DNA of 64,000 bases, taken from positions 62,001-126,000 of the forward strand of contig JAVVDU010000002.1 in assembly GCA_032251515.1 (NCBI GenBank), read 5' to 3'. Below the pieces are notes generated by a model. That model saw nothing but the letters and a program-made list of their open reading frames with translations, ran no database searches and was not told where the DNA came from. The translations under genes and the position numbers were made by a program. Source of the stretch: Carthagonibacter sp032251515 (lineage in GTDB: Bacteria > Gemmatimonadota > Gemmatimonadetes > Palauibacterales > Palauibacteraceae). This document shows, one piece after another, positions 7,955 through 21,160 of the stretch (position 1 is its first letter; every line of letters starts with the position of its first letter).

Positions 7955-9550
7955 TCAGGTGCGGCCCGGCGTGGTGCGGGCGGGGGCGGGTTCCCGGTCC
8001 GGCGTGTCCGTCTCGAGCCGCACCGGGTCCGGAGCGGCGCCGGGCGCGCGCGCGGCCGCCGCACGCGGGGCCATGCCGGCGCCCGCCTCGGCGGCCACCC
8101 GGATGCCGTGGCCGGGAAACAGCCCGATGACGAGGATCGCGGCCACGGAGAAGACGGCGGCAAAGCGGAAGGCCGGTCCCGGGCGCGCCGGAAGCGGGGC
8201 ATCGGCCGGCGCCTCCTCGAAGTACATCTTCCAGACCACCCGGAGATAGTAGTAGTACGAAATCAGGCTCGTCAGCACGAGCGTTACGGCCAGGGCCGCC
8301 TGGTCGCCCTCCAGCGCGGCCTGCAGCAGATACAGCTTCCCGATGAACCCGCCGGTCGGGGGGAAGCCGGCCAGGGAGAGCAGGAAGACCACGAGGGCGA
8401 GCCCGAGGAAGGGACGCCGCCAGCCGAGCCCCCGGAAGTCCGCGAGTCGTCCCCGGGCGTCCCCCTTCCCCGCCACGACGTACAGGATGGAAAAGGAGCC
8501 GACCGTCATGATCGCGTACACCGCGAGGTAGAACAGGGTCGCCGACCGGCCGGCCGCTCCGCCCGCCGCGATCCCGACGAGCAGGTAGCCGGCGTGCGCG
8601 ATCGAGGAGTAGGCCAGCATCCGCTTCACGTCGTCCTGGGCCAGCGCGACGAGGTTCGGCACGATCATGGTCAGCATCGCCAGCCACCACACGATGCCCT
8701 GCCACAACGGCGCCGCCGCCGCGAGCTCGACCACGACGATCCGCAGGATCACCGCGAAGCCCGCCGCCTTGACGCCCGCGGCCATGAACGCGGTCACGGG
8801 CGTGGGGGCCCCCTCGTAGGCGTCGGGCGTCCACATGTGGAACGGGACGGCCGACACCTTGAAGCCGAGCCCCACCAGCAGCAGCGCCACGCCCGCGTAG
8901 AGCAGGAAGTTCCGCTCCGCCGTCCCCCGGGCGATCTCCGTGGTCACCAGGCTGAGGTTCGTGCTGCCCACGGCCCCGAAGATCAGGGCGATTCCGTAGA
9001 GCAGGAAGCCGCTGGCGAACGCGCCGACCAGGAAGTACTTGAGCGCCGCCTCGGCGGAGCGCCGCTGCCGGCGGTCGAGGCCCGTGAGCGCGTACACGCT
9101 CAGCGACATCAGCTCGACGGCCACGAACACGATCACCAGGTCGCGTGTGCCCGCGAGGACCATCATGCCGACGGCGGCCATGAGGACGAGGAAGTGGAAT
9201 TCCCCGATCCGCAGGTCCTCCCGCTCCAGCCAGTCGAAGGAGTACAGGAGCGCCAGCGCCGTGACACCGAGCACGATGAAGTTCAGGACGATGCGGAAGC
9301 CGTCCACCGCGATCATCGAGCTCGTTCCCTCCACCGTGACGGTGGCCAGCCAGCCGTTCGCCGCCGCCGCGAGGGCGATTCCCCCCAGGGCGATGCCGTC
9401 GAGCAGGCGCGAGGCGGGGCCTCCCCGGCTGCCCCGGCGGAACACGTCCAGCAGGAGGACGAGGATTCCGGTCACCGACACCACCACCTCGGGCAGGAGC
9501 GCCCAGAGGAAGTGCAGCTGCGAGCCGAAGTCCAGGGTCAGGTCGGTCAC
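7955..9550 (-). CDS. nuoN: NADH-quinone oxidoreductase subunit N
   Basis: NuoN is one of the three antiporter-like proton-pumping subunits of complex I in the cytoplasmic membrane. The 531-aa protein is almost entirely hydrophobic helices and carries the family's VKRMLAYSSIAHAGY segment and an upstream PDAYEGAPTPVTAF loop. The last 50 residues form an Ala/Pro/Arg-rich tail that is not part of the usual fold. It is the last gene of the nuo operon, 4 bp after nuoM. The 129 bp that follow before the mutase show no clear terminator. Confidence 0.96.
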   Translation of the reverse strand: MTDLTLDFGSQLHFLWALLPEVVVSVTGILVLLLDVFRRGSRGGPASRLLDGIALGGIALAAAANGWLATVTVEGTSSMIAVDGFRIVLNFIVLGVTALALLYSFDWLEREDLRIGEFHFLVLMAAVGMMVLAGTRDLVIVFVAVELMSLSVYALTGLDRRQRRSAEAALKYFLVGAFASGFLLYGIALIFGAVGSTNLSLVTTEIARGTAERNFLLYAGVALLLVGLGFKVSAVPFHMWTPDAYEGAPTPVTAFMAAGVKAAGFAVILRIVVVELAAAAPLWQGIVWWLAMLTMIVPNLVALAQDDVKRMLAYSSIAHAGYLLVGIAAGGAAGRSATLFYLAVYAIMTVGSFSILYVVAGKGDARGRLADFRGLGWRRPFLGLALVVFLLSLAGFPPTGGFIGKLYLLQAALEGDQAALAVTLVLTSLISYYYYLRVVWKMYFEEAPADAPLPARPGPAFRFAAVFSVAAILVIGLFPGHGIRVAAEAGAGMAPRAAAARAPGAAPDPVRLETDTPDREPAPARTTPGRT

Positions 9551-9554
9551 GTCG

Positions 9555-11123
<1,569 letters not shown>

Positions 11124-11136
11124 GGCTCGCTTCCGC

Positions 11137-13158
<2,022 letters not shown>

Positions 13159-13162
13159 GGGG

Positions 13163-13468
13163 TCACCACCTCAGGAGGTTGAAGCGATCCACGTCCACCA
13201 GCTCGTAGTGGCGGAAGATCGCGATGATGATCGCCAGCCCCACGGCCGCCTCGGCGGCCGCCACGGCCATCACGAAGAACACGAGGACCTGCGCCTCGAA
13301 GCCGAGGGAGCGCGAGAAGACGACCAGCGTGAGGTTCACGGCGTTCAGCATGAGCTCGACGCACATGAACAGGATGATGGCGTTCCGCCGCACCAGAACG
13401 CCCGCCGCTCCCACGGCGAACAGGAATGCGCTGAGGACCAGCGCGCCCAGCTCGATGTCCAGCGTCAT
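13163..13468 (-). CDS. nuoK: NADH-quinone oxidoreductase subunit K
   Basis: NuoK is a small three-helix proton-channel subunit of complex I. The 101-aa sequence has three hydrophobic segments and conserved membrane-buried glutamates, including that in FMCVELMLNAVNL and another in AAAEAAVGLAI. Length is exactly typical. It lies between nuoJ and nuoL in the conserved order, with 15 bp to nuoJ. Confidence 0.97.
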   Translation of the reverse strand: MTLDIELGALVLSAFLFAVGAAGVLVRRNAIILFMCVELMLNAVNLTLVVFSRSLGFEAQVLVFFVMAVAAAEAAVGLAIIIAIFRHYELVDVDRFNLLRW

Positions 13469-13483
13469 GATCGGTGCCTCGCC

Positions 13484-14011
13484 TCAGGGAGCCCGGCGGC
13501 GCGCCAGGGCGATCGCCCCGACGATGGCCACCAGGAGCAGCAGGGACGTGAGTTCGAACGGAACCAGGTAGCTGGAGAACAGCGGATCGGCCACCGCGGC
13601 GACCGCGCCCCGCGCTTCCTGGACCGCGGTCACCATCAGCCGGCCGGAGTCGCCGGCCAGACTGGCGGTCTCGCCCTGCAGAACGAGCGCCCCGACGCCC
13701 GCGAACAGCGCCGCGCCGACCACGAGCGCCAGCAGCTTCGCCGCGTGCCCCCGCACGTCGATCTCCTCCCGGTGCCCCAGGTTCAGGAGCATGATCACGA
13801 ACAGGAAGAGCACGAGGATCGCGCCCGCGTAGACGATCACCTGCACGGCCGCCAGGAAGTGCGCGTCCAGCAGCACGAACGTCCCCGACAGCGCGAAGAA
13901 GGCCAGCACCAGGTACATCAGGCTGGCCACCGGATTCCGGCTCGCGATCATCATCACGCCGCCCACGGCGGCCATGACGGCGAAGAGCAGGAAGAAGAAA
14001 GTCTCCATCAT
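13484..14011 (-). CDS. nuoJ: NADH-quinone oxidoreductase subunit J
   Basis: NuoJ is a five-helix membrane subunit that joins the proton channels to the quinone site. The 175-aa sequence shows five hydrophobic segments, with the family stretch VQVIVYAGAILVLFLFVIML near residue 60. The start is the first of two adjacent ATGs and overlaps the nuoI stop as ATGA, indicating translational coupling. The frame is open further upstream inside nuoI but that part is antisense-like and unrelated to NuoJ. Confidence 0.96.
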   Translation of the reverse strand: MMETFFFLLFAVMAAVGGVMMIASRNPVASLMYLVLAFFALSGTFVLLDAHFLAAVQVIVYAGAILVLFLFVIMLLNLGHREEIDVRGHAAKLLALVVGAALFAGVGALVLQGETASLAGDSGRLMVTAVQEARGAVAAVADPLFSSYLVPFELTSLLLLVAIVGAIALARRRAP

Positions 14012-14505
14012 TCCGAGGCGGGGTCGGAGGGATCCCAGAGCGCCGTCACGGGATGGTCCAGCGCGGTGAGTCGCTCGAGGTCGTAGACCCAGCGCTCCCG
14101 GCTGTACTCGGCGTTCTCGTAGTGGGCTCCCAGGTGAATGGCCTCCACGGGACAGACTTCCTGGCAGAAGCCGCAGAAGATGCAACGGAACTCGTCGATC
14201 TCGTACACGGCGGCGTAGCGCTCGCCGTTCTCGTCCTCCGCCGGCACGAGCTTGATGCAGTTCACCGGGCAGACCGTCGGGCAGAGACCGCAACCCACGC
14301 ACTTCGCGCGCCCGTCCTCGTGCGTGGCCATCCGGTGCGTGCCCCGCATGCGCGGCGACAGCTCCCACTTCTCGTCGGGATACTGCTGTGTCACCTTCCG
14401 GGGGTTCAGGAGATGCTTCAGGGTGATCCCCATCCCCTTGGATACGGCGCGCACGTAGGAGGCCTGTTCCTCCGGCCGCCGCACGACCTTCACGCTTCCC
14501 GCCAT
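14008..14505 (-). CDS. nuoI: NADH-quinone oxidoreductase subunit I (two 4Fe-4S clusters)
   Basis: NuoI carries clusters N6a and N6b, the last relay toward the N2 cluster in complex I. The 165-aa protein has two CxxCxxCxxxCP ferredoxin motifs: Cys69/72/75/79 and Cys108/111/114/118, with a further Cys after each. Length and motif spacing are normal. It starts one base after the nuoH stop region and overlaps nuoJ at its end, consistent with a tightly coupled operon. Confidence 0.97.
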   Translation of the reverse strand: MAGSVKVVRRPEEQASYVRAVSKGMGITLKHLLNPRKVTQQYPDEKWELSPRMRGTHRMATHEDGRAKCVGCGLCPTVCPVNCIKLVPAEDENGERYAAVYEIDEFRCIFCGFCQEVCPVEAIHLGAHYENAEYSRERWVYDLERLTALDHPVTALWDPSDPASE

Positions 14506-14506
14506 G

Positions 14507-15790
14507 TCACTCCGCCTCGCTTCCGGCCGCCGGAGGGGGTGCCATCCGCCCTCCGGTCGCCGCCGGATGTCTGGTCCGTGCCGTCGCGCCGCGCACCAGC
14601 GCGCCGCGGTCCATCCCCCACACCAGCAGGCCGACGGCCGCCACGTTCAGCGCGGTCAGGATCGCCGTGTACCGCAGCCCGACCGGCACCCCGGCCGTGT
14701 CGAGGGCGTACACGGCCACGCCGGTGCCCATGATGTAGACCATGAGGATCGGCAGGAACACCTTCCAGCCGAGGTCCATGAGCTGGTCGTAACGGAACCG
14801 CGGGATCGTCCAGCGCACCCACATGAAGAACAGCACGAGCAGCAGGGTCTTCAGCGTGAACGACCCGAGCGTCAGCAAGGTGATCCACCACGCGGGGTTC
14901 CCGAGAACCGTCCCGTCCGCGAGCACCCGGATGTCGTCCCCCCGCCAGAAGGGGATGTCCCAGCCGCCGAGGAAGAACACCGTGATCAGGGACGAGACCG
15001 TGATCAGGTGGGCGTACTCCCCGAGGAAGAACATCCCGAACTTCATGGCCGAGTACTCGGTGTGATACCCGCCCACCAGCTCCCCCTCGGCCTCCGGGAG
15101 GTCGAACGGGATCCGGTTGGTCTCGGCCAGCCCCGACACGACGAAGATCAGGGCCGACAGCATCAGCGGCAGCGCGAACCACGCCCCGTAGGAGCCGCTG
15201 CCCGGACCGAAGTTCTGCTGCGCCGCCACGATCTCCGGCAGCGCCACGTCGCCCGTCAGCATCAGCACCGGAACGAGGCTCATCGCCAGCCCGATCTCGT
15301 AGCTGATCATCTGCGCCGAGCCGCGCAGCCCTCCGAGGAAGGAGTACTTCGAGTTCGACGACCAGCCGGCCATGACGACGCCGTACACCCCCAGGGAGCC
15401 GATCGCCAGCACGTAGAGGAACCCGATCGGCACGTCGGCCACGATCATCTCCACGAGCCCCCAGGGCGTCGGGAGCGGGGCCGCGAACGGGATCACGCCG
15501 AACAGCACCGTGGCGGGAACCAGCGCCAGCACCGGCGCGAGGAAGAAGAAGAACCGGTGCGCCCCGGCGGGCGTCAGCTCCTCCTTGAGGATGAACTTCA
15601 GCCCGTCCGCCGCCACCTGCAGCAGGCCGAGCGGGCCCACCCGGTTCGGTCCGCTCCGGTCCTGGATGAAGCCGGCGATCTTTCGCTCGAAGTACGTCGA
15701 CAGGGCGACGAACACGAGCAGGAGCACGAAGAACGTGACCACCTTGATCGCTGCCGCCGCGACGAACGCGCCTCCGCTGATCGGGTCCAT
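14507..15790 (-). CDS. nuoH: NADH-quinone oxidoreductase subunit H
   Basis: NuoH anchors the peripheral arm of complex I and lines the quinone chamber. The 427-aa protein has about eight hydrophobic segments and the family stretches FIQDRSGPNRVGP near residue 40 and ETNRIPFDLPEAEGELVGGY near 220. The last 40 residues (about 388-427) are an Arg/Ala/Pro-rich hydrophilic tail, longer than usual. It lies 10 bp after nuoG. Confidence 0.97.
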   Translation of the reverse strand: MDPISGGAFVAAAAIKVVTFFVLLLVFVALSTYFERKIAGFIQDRSGPNRVGPLGLLQVAADGLKFILKEELTPAGAHRFFFFLAPVLALVPATVLFGVIPFAAPLPTPWGLVEMIVADVPIGFLYVLAIGSLGVYGVVMAGWSSNSKYSFLGGLRGSAQMISYEIGLAMSLVPVLMLTGDVALPEIVAAQQNFGPGSGSYGAWFALPLMLSALIFVVSGLAETNRIPFDLPEAEGELVGGYHTEYSAMKFGMFFLGEYAHLITVSSLITVFFLGGWDIPFWRGDDIRVLADGTVLGNPAWWITLLTLGSFTLKTLLLVLFFMWVRWTIPRFRYDQLMDLGWKVFLPILMVYIMGTGVAVYALDTAGVPVGLRYTAILTALNVAAVGLLVWGMDRGALVRGATARTRHPAATGGRMAPPPAAGSEAE

Positions 15791-15800
15791 TCCTCTCTCC

Positions 15801-17375
15801 CTACTCCGCCGTCGCGGCCGCCGCGGCGGCCGCTCCCTTGAGGCCGAGGCCGTTCCAGTCGAGTCCGGCGAAGGCCGGGTGGTCCGCGGCGAGCGCCGCG
15901 AAGGCGGCCGGGGCGTCGCGCACCGCCGCGCCGTCCTCGCCGAGCAGCTCCACGAGCCGGGCGAGGACCAGCCAGGCCGGCCGCGCGACGCCGGGCGGCT
16001 GCAGCGCCTGGCGGAACCGCTGCACGCGGCCCTCGTGGCTCACGAACGTCCCGTCCGTCTCCGGATAACCGGCGACCGGCAGGATCACGTCCGCGTTCCC
16101 CGCGGCCTCCGACAGGTGCGTGCCCGCGTACAGGAAGAACCCGGCCCGCTTTCCGAAGTCGGCCGGCGCCCCTTCGAGGCGGTCGCCCAGAACGACCAGC
16201 GCCCCGTCCGCCGGCGCCTCGGGTAGCGCGTCCGTCTCCGTGAAGCCCAGCATCCGGGCCCCTTCCCCGTTGGGCGCCCGCTCGGCCCGCAGGGCGAGCG
16301 ACGGGAAGCCCGGCAGGGCGCGTTCCTCGCCGCGCGCGACGCGGAACCCGCCCCCGGTGATCTCGAGCCGGCCCAGGAGCCGACGCAGGAAGTACAGCGA
16401 CTCGTTCTCTACGAAGGCGGAGGCGAGGGCGACCCCGCCGCGGACGTTTCCGAGCGCCGCGGCGACGTGCGCGAGCGCATCGCCCCAGTGCACGGGTGCG
16501 AGCTCTCCATCCCGCCGCACGAGAGGAAGGTCGATCCGGCGGCCCCGATTCCACATCACGAGGTCGCGGCGGCCCTCGTCGCACATCCACCACCCATTTA
16601 CCGCGCCGTTGTGGCGGGGCTTCACGCGGACGACCTGGTTCTCCTTCACGTCGACGTCGATGTTGCAGCCGTTCGCGCAGCCGCCGCAGATCCCGGGCGC
16701 GCTGTCGAAGTCCCACGCCCTCGCCTTGAACAGGAAGTCCTCGTGCACGAGGGCTCCGACCGGGCACACGTCGACGATGTTGCCGCGGAACAGGTTGTCG
16801 AGATCGCGGCCGGGGAACGTGTCGATGTACGCCTTGTGCCCCCGCTGGGCGACGATCAGGGCGTCGTCCTGTGCCACGTCCCGCATGAACCGCACGCAGC
16901 GCGTGCACAGGATGCAGCGGTCCGCGAAGTACAGGATGTCGTCGGCGATCCGGTCCCGGCCGAGCACCAGCTTCGCCTCCTCGAACCGACTCTTCAGCTG
17001 GCCCGTCTCGTAGGCGTAGTCCTGGAGCATGCACTGCCCGGCGGCATCGCAGATCGGGCAGTCGAGCGGGTGGTGGAGCAGCAGGAACTCGATGACCGAG
17101 CGCCTCGCCTCCCGGGCCTGCTCCGTCTGCGTCCGGACCTCCATGCCGTCCAGCGCCCCGAGGACGCAGGAGGGCTGCAGCTTCGGCTGGCCCTCCACCT
17201 CGACGAGGCACATGCGGCACTGGGCCGGCCGGCTCGGAATCCCGGGGTGATAGCAGTAGTGGGGCACGACGACGCCCGCCCGCTCGGCGGCCTGGAGCAC
17301 GGTCGTGCCCGCGGGCACCGTGACCTCCACGCCGTCAATCGTCAGGCGGACCGTCCCGTTGGCGGGTGCGTTCAT
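15801..17375 (-). CDS. nuoG: NADH-quinone oxidoreductase subunit G, short form with N7 motif
   Basis: NuoG carries iron-sulfur clusters of the electron path in complex I. Visible ligands are Cys41/53/56/70 for the 2Fe-2S cluster, a His-Cys3 site at HHPLDC with Cys106/109/115, and Cys154/157/160/204 for a 4Fe-4S cluster. Cys230-x2-233-x3-237-x27-265 matches the extra N7 cluster found only in some bacteria. The protein is 524 aa, far shorter than the roughly 900 aa of E. coli NuoG, so the molybdopterin-like domain is strongly reduced. It ends in an Ala-rich tail. Confidence 0.95.
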   Translation of the reverse strand: MNAPANGTVRLTIDGVEVTVPAGTTVLQAAERAGVVVPHYCYHPGIPSRPAQCRMCLVEVEGQPKLQPSCVLGALDGMEVRTQTEQAREARRSVIEFLLLHHPLDCPICDAAGQCMLQDYAYETGQLKSRFEEAKLVLGRDRIADDILYFADRCILCTRCVRFMRDVAQDDALIVAQRGHKAYIDTFPGRDLDNLFRGNIVDVCPVGALVHEDFLFKARAWDFDSAPGICGGCANGCNIDVDVKENQVVRVKPRHNGAVNGWWMCDEGRRDLVMWNRGRRIDLPLVRRDGELAPVHWGDALAHVAAALGNVRGGVALASAFVENESLYFLRRLLGRLEITGGGFRVARGEERALPGFPSLALRAERAPNGEGARMLGFTETDALPEAPADGALVVLGDRLEGAPADFGKRAGFFLYAGTHLSEAAGNADVILPVAGYPETDGTFVSHEGRVQRFRQALQPPGVARPAWLVLARLVELLGEDGAAVRDAPAAFAALAADHPAFAGLDWNGLGLKGAAAAAAATAE

Positions 17376-17409
17376 CCGAGTCTCGCGCCTCGCAGGGCTC
17401 GCAGGTGGC

Positions 17410-18681
17410 TCATCGCCGGATCAGGGCTTCGTATTCCGGCCGGAACTTGTCCAGGGACGACCGGAGCGGGAAGACGACGCTGTCGGCGAGGACGCAGATC
17501 GTGCGTCCGGTGAGCTGTTCACAGAGATCGTAGAGCGTGTCGAGGTCCGACATCCGTCCCTCGCCACGTTCGATGCGCTTCAGGATGCGCGCGGCCCAGT
17601 ACGTTCCCTCCCGGCACTGGACGCACTGGCCGCACGACTCGTGCGCGTAGAAGTCGGCGATCCGCCGCATCGCCCGCACGATGTTCGTGCTGTCGTCCAT
17701 GACGATCGGGGACGCCGTGCCGAGCGAGCTGCCGCCTTCCTGCAGTCCCTCGTAGGTGGTCGGGATGTCGAGTTCGTCCGCCGTGAGCATGGCGGTGGAC
17801 GAGCCCCCGGGGATGACGGCCTTGAGCTTCCGGCCGCCCGGAATGCCGCCGCACACGTCGTAGATCACGTCCTTGAGCGGCACGCCGAGCGGCAGCTCGT
17901 AGTTTCCCGGGCGCTCGAGATGGCCCGAGCAGCACCAGAGCTTCGTGCCCGGGCTCTTCTCGGTTCCCCATTGCCGGTACCAGTCCGCCCCGTTCACGAG
18001 GATCATGGGCACGGCGGCCAGGGTCTCGACGTTGTTCACGGTGGTGGGCCGGCCGAACACGCCCGACTGGGCCGGAAACGGAGGCTTCACGCGGGGCTCG
18101 GCGCGCCCTCCGACCAGCGAGCTCATCAGGCCCGTCTCCTCGCCGGCGATGTAGGCGCCGGCTCCGATGTGGACCGTGAGGTCGCAGTCCCAGCCGCTCC
18201 CGAGGATGTTCCGGCCGAGGTATCCGTTCCCGTAGGCCTCGACCACCGCGTCGTTCAGGATCCGCGTGAACGGGAAGTACTCCCCGCGCACGTAGATGTA
18301 GACGTGCTCGGCACGGATCGCGCGGGCCGCGATGAGGCATCCCTCGATCAGCAGGTGCGGCACCCAGCGAAGGATCTCCCGGTCCTTGAACGCCCCCGGC
18401 TCGGATTCGTCCGCGTTGCAGCACAGGTACTGCGGACCATCCGGCTCCTGGGGCATGAAGCTCCACTTCAGGCCGGTCGGGAACCCCGCGCCGCCCCGGC
18501 CGCGCAGCCCCGAGTCCTTGACGACCGCCGTGATCTCCCCCGGGTCCATCTCCACGGCCTTCCGGAGGCCCTCGTAGCCACCGAGACCCGTCCAGGTCTC
18601 GAGGCGGCGGGCCTCGGGATCTCCGAAGTGGCGGGAGAGGATCGTCCCGACCTCGAGGTCGTGGCTGTGCGGATATCCCAT
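17410..18681 (-). CDS. nuoF: NADH-quinone oxidoreductase subunit F (NADH/FMN binding)
   Basis: NuoF oxidises NADH through FMN and passes electrons to a 4Fe-4S cluster. The 423-aa sequence has the FMN/NADH loop GRGGAGFPTGLKWSF near residue 60, the glycine-rich GAGAYIAGEETGL near 170, and the cluster motif SCGQCVQCREGT near 345 with the fourth Cys further on. Length is standard. Its ATG abuts the nuoE stop codon directly, so the two genes are probably coupled. Confidence 0.98.
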   Translation of the reverse strand: MGYPHSHDLEVGTILSRHFGDPEARRLETWTGLGGYEGLRKAVEMDPGEITAVVKDSGLRGRGGAGFPTGLKWSFMPQEPDGPQYLCCNADESEPGAFKDREILRWVPHLLIEGCLIAARAIRAEHVYIYVRGEYFPFTRILNDAVVEAYGNGYLGRNILGSGWDCDLTVHIGAGAYIAGEETGLMSSLVGGRAEPRVKPPFPAQSGVFGRPTTVNNVETLAAVPMILVNGADWYRQWGTEKSPGTKLWCCSGHLERPGNYELPLGVPLKDVIYDVCGGIPGGRKLKAVIPGGSSTAMLTADELDIPTTYEGLQEGGSSLGTASPIVMDDSTNIVRAMRRIADFYAHESCGQCVQCREGTYWAARILKRIERGEGRMSDLDTLYDLCEQLTGRTICVLADSVVFPLRSSLDKFRPEYEALIRR

Positions 18682-19287
18682 CTATGCCTCGGTTTCGCCC
18701 TGGTCGAGCTCGGCCAGCACCTCCGGCACGGTCTCCGGGGTGACGTTCTCGAAGTACCGGTCGTTCGCCTGCACGACCGTCGCGAAGCCGCAGGCGCCGA
18801 GGCACTCGGCCTCGATCACGGTCCACTTCCCGTCCTCCGAGACTTCCCCCGCGCGGGTGCCCGTCCGCTCGAGGAACGCCTCGAACACCTCATCCGCGCC
18901 GTGCAGGTGGCACGAGATGCAGGTGCAGACCTGGATCCAGTGCCGCCCCACCGGCCGCTTCGCGTACATCGTGTAGAAGGTCGCCACGGAGCGCACGTAG
19001 GCCGGGGTGAGCTCGAGGGCCTCCGCGATCTCCTCCATCGCCGCGTCCGAAACGACGCCGTTGCGCTCCTGCGCGTAGGCGAGCATGGGGAGCAGGGCCG
19101 CCTTCTTCTCCGGGTAGCGGCTCACGGCGGACGCGAGGCGCTCCCGCCCTTCCTCGTCCGCGAACAGCCGCTCGACCGGGCGCCGCTCGGCCAGCTGGAA
19201 CGGCTGCGCCGGCACCACGGCGGGATGGATCTTCTTCACTGGGCTCTTCTTCCCTCCCCCGGGAGGTCCCTCCGCCCCTCCGCTCAT
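18682..19287 (-). CDS. nuoE: NADH-quinone oxidoreductase subunit E (2Fe-2S)
   Basis: NuoE holds cluster N1a beside NuoF. The thioredoxin-like 201-aa protein has the ligand set Cys121, Cys126, Cys162 and Cys166 (CTCISC and ECLGAC), with the required spacing of five and four. The start was set at an ATG that overlaps the nuoD stop as ATGA; the N-terminal 25 residues are Gly/Lys/Pro-rich and probably disordered. The order CD-E-F-G is canonical. Confidence 0.96.
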   Translation of the reverse strand: MSGGAEGPPGGGKKSPVKKIHPAVVPAQPFQLAERRPVERLFADEEGRERLASAVSRYPEKKAALLPMLAYAQERNGVVSDAAMEEIAEALELTPAYVRSVATFYTMYAKRPVGRHWIQVCTCISCHLHGADEVFEAFLERTGTRAGEVSEDGKWTVIEAECLGACGFATVVQANDRYFENVTPETVPEVLAELDQGETEA

Positions 19288-21155
19288 CGGTCGATCTCTC
19301 CGAGCACGATGTCGAGGCTCGCGTTCACGGCGATCACGTCCGACACGAGCCCCCCCTCCACGAGATACGGCAGCGCCGAGAGGTTCACGAACGACGGGGC
19401 GCGGAACCGGCAGCGTACCGGCTTCGACCCGCCATCGGACACGATCCCGATTCCCAGCTCGCCCTTGGACGCCTCGACCGAGTACCAGACCTCTCCGGCG
19501 GGCACCTGCAGCCCCTCCATGACGAGCTTGAAGTGCGCGATCATCGCGTCGATCGAAGACATCGCCTCGCTCTTGGGGGGCAGGATCACGGTCGGGTCCG
19601 GCACGTTGATCGGTCCGCCCGGCACGTCGGCCAGGGCCTGCAGGAGAATGCGCACGCTCTGTCGCATCTCCTCCAGGCGGACCAGGTACCGGTCGAACAC
19701 GTCTCCCCTCGTGCCCACGGGCACGTCGAAGTCGTACTGCTCGTAGCCCAGGTAGGGGCGCGCCTTGCGCACGTCGTAGGCGACGCCGCTGGCCCGCAGG
19801 TTCGGCCCGGTGAGGCCGAAGCTCAGCGCCGTCGCGGCGTCGATCACGCCGATGTCGATCGTGCGCGCCTGCCAGATGGCGTTGTTGGTGAGCAGGCGTT
19901 CGCTCTCGTCGATGGTGGCGGGAAGACCCTCGACGAACTCGCGGCACGCCTCGATCCAGCCCGCCGGCAGGTCGGCGAGCATGCCTCCGATGCGCGTGGA
20001 GGAGTTGGTGATCCGCGACCCGCAGTAGGCCTCGTGCAGATTGTGGATCTTCTCCCGCTCCTCGAACGTGTACAGGAACACGGTGAAGGCGCCGAGGTCG
20101 ATCGCGGTGGTCCCCAGCCACAGGAGGTGTCCGAAGATCCGGTTCAGCTCGTTCAGAATCACGCGGACGACACGGCACCGCGGCGTGATCTCGACGCCGA
20201 GCAGGCTCTCCACCGCTCCGGCGTACGCCACGTTGTAGATCATCGGGGCCAGGTAGTCCATGCGGTCCGTGTACGGGACGACCTGGTTCCACTCCCGGTA
20301 CTCGCACGTCTTCTCGAACCCCGTGTGCAGGTACCCGATGTGCGGGATGCACCGCTCCACGGTCTCGCCATCGAGCTGCAGAACGAGACGCAGCACACCG
20401 TGCGTCGCCGGGTGCTGGGGGCCCATGTTGATGACCATGCGCTCGCCCTCGAGCCCGTCCGCCGCCGACTCGGGCAGCGAGCCGGCGGGCAGCTCCGGCA
20501 GTTCGGGCAGCACCTCGCCCGGCGCCTGCGTCCCGGGCAGCACGCGCGCCAGCTCCAGCTCTTCGCGGGAGTAGACGTCCTCGGCGCTCCGGTTCAGGCA
20601 GCGACGCACCTGCTCGGCCCGGCTGAACCGGCCGCGCAGCGGGAACTCCTTCCGCAGGGGGAATCCCTCGTCGTAGTTCTCGGGCATCAGGATGCGGCGC
20701 AGGTCCGGGTGTCCTTCGAACGTGATCCCGAACAGGTCCCAGACCTCCCGCTCCAGCCAGTTCGCGGTCCGCCACAGGTCCGTGACCGAGCGGAGGCGCA
20801 GGTCATCGCGCGGCACCCGGCACTCCACCCGCAGCTGCCGGCCGTGACGCATGGACCAGAGCTGGTACCAGACGCGGATCGGACGACCGCCCCCGATGTC
20901 GACGCCCATCACGTCCGCGAGCAGGTCGAACGCGAGGGCCGGATCCGCGTTCAGATGCGCCAGGACCTCGTGGTTGCGGGCGGGGTCCACGACCACGACG
21001 GGCACGCCGACCGCGTCGGCGTGCACAGACACGACGGCGTCGCCGAACCGCCGGCGCAGGGCCGCGACGGCGGGATCGTCCTGCGGACCACCCGATGCGC
21101 GGGGCGCCCCGCGCACCAGTTCCGGGATCTCCAGGGCGGGAGTCGTGGATTCCAT
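19284..21155 (-). CDS. nuoCD: NADH-quinone oxidoreductase subunits C and D fused
   Basis: This 623-aa protein joins the 30-kDa (NuoC) and 49-kDa (NuoD) subunits of complex I. Residues about 30-190 match NuoC, including WLEREVWDLFGITFEGHPDLRR split over two helices. After a Pro/Leu/Glu-rich linker near 200-220, the NuoD part begins VINMGPQHPATHGVL and contributes residues to the quinone site. The end reads IVLGEIDR, typical of NuoD. The ATG chosen gives a normal NuoC N-terminus. It lies 5 bp after nuoB and overlaps nuoE. Confidence 0.96.
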   Translation of the reverse strand: MESTTPALEIPELVRGAPRASGGPQDDPAVAALRRRFGDAVVSVHADAVGVPVVVVDPARNHEVLAHLNADPALAFDLLADVMGVDIGGGRPIRVWYQLWSMRHGRQLRVECRVPRDDLRLRSVTDLWRTANWLEREVWDLFGITFEGHPDLRRILMPENYDEGFPLRKEFPLRGRFSRAEQVRRCLNRSAEDVYSREELELARVLPGTQAPGEVLPELPELPAGSLPESAADGLEGERMVINMGPQHPATHGVLRLVLQLDGETVERCIPHIGYLHTGFEKTCEYREWNQVVPYTDRMDYLAPMIYNVAYAGAVESLLGVEITPRCRVVRVILNELNRIFGHLLWLGTTAIDLGAFTVFLYTFEEREKIHNLHEAYCGSRITNSSTRIGGMLADLPAGWIEACREFVEGLPATIDESERLLTNNAIWQARTIDIGVIDAATALSFGLTGPNLRASGVAYDVRKARPYLGYEQYDFDVPVGTRGDVFDRYLVRLEEMRQSVRILLQALADVPGGPINVPDPTVILPPKSEAMSSIDAMIAHFKLVMEGLQVPAGEVWYSVEASKGELGIGIVSDGGSKPVRCRFRAPSFVNLSALPYLVEGGLVSDVIAVNASLDIVLGEIDR

Positions 21156-21160
21156 GCCGG

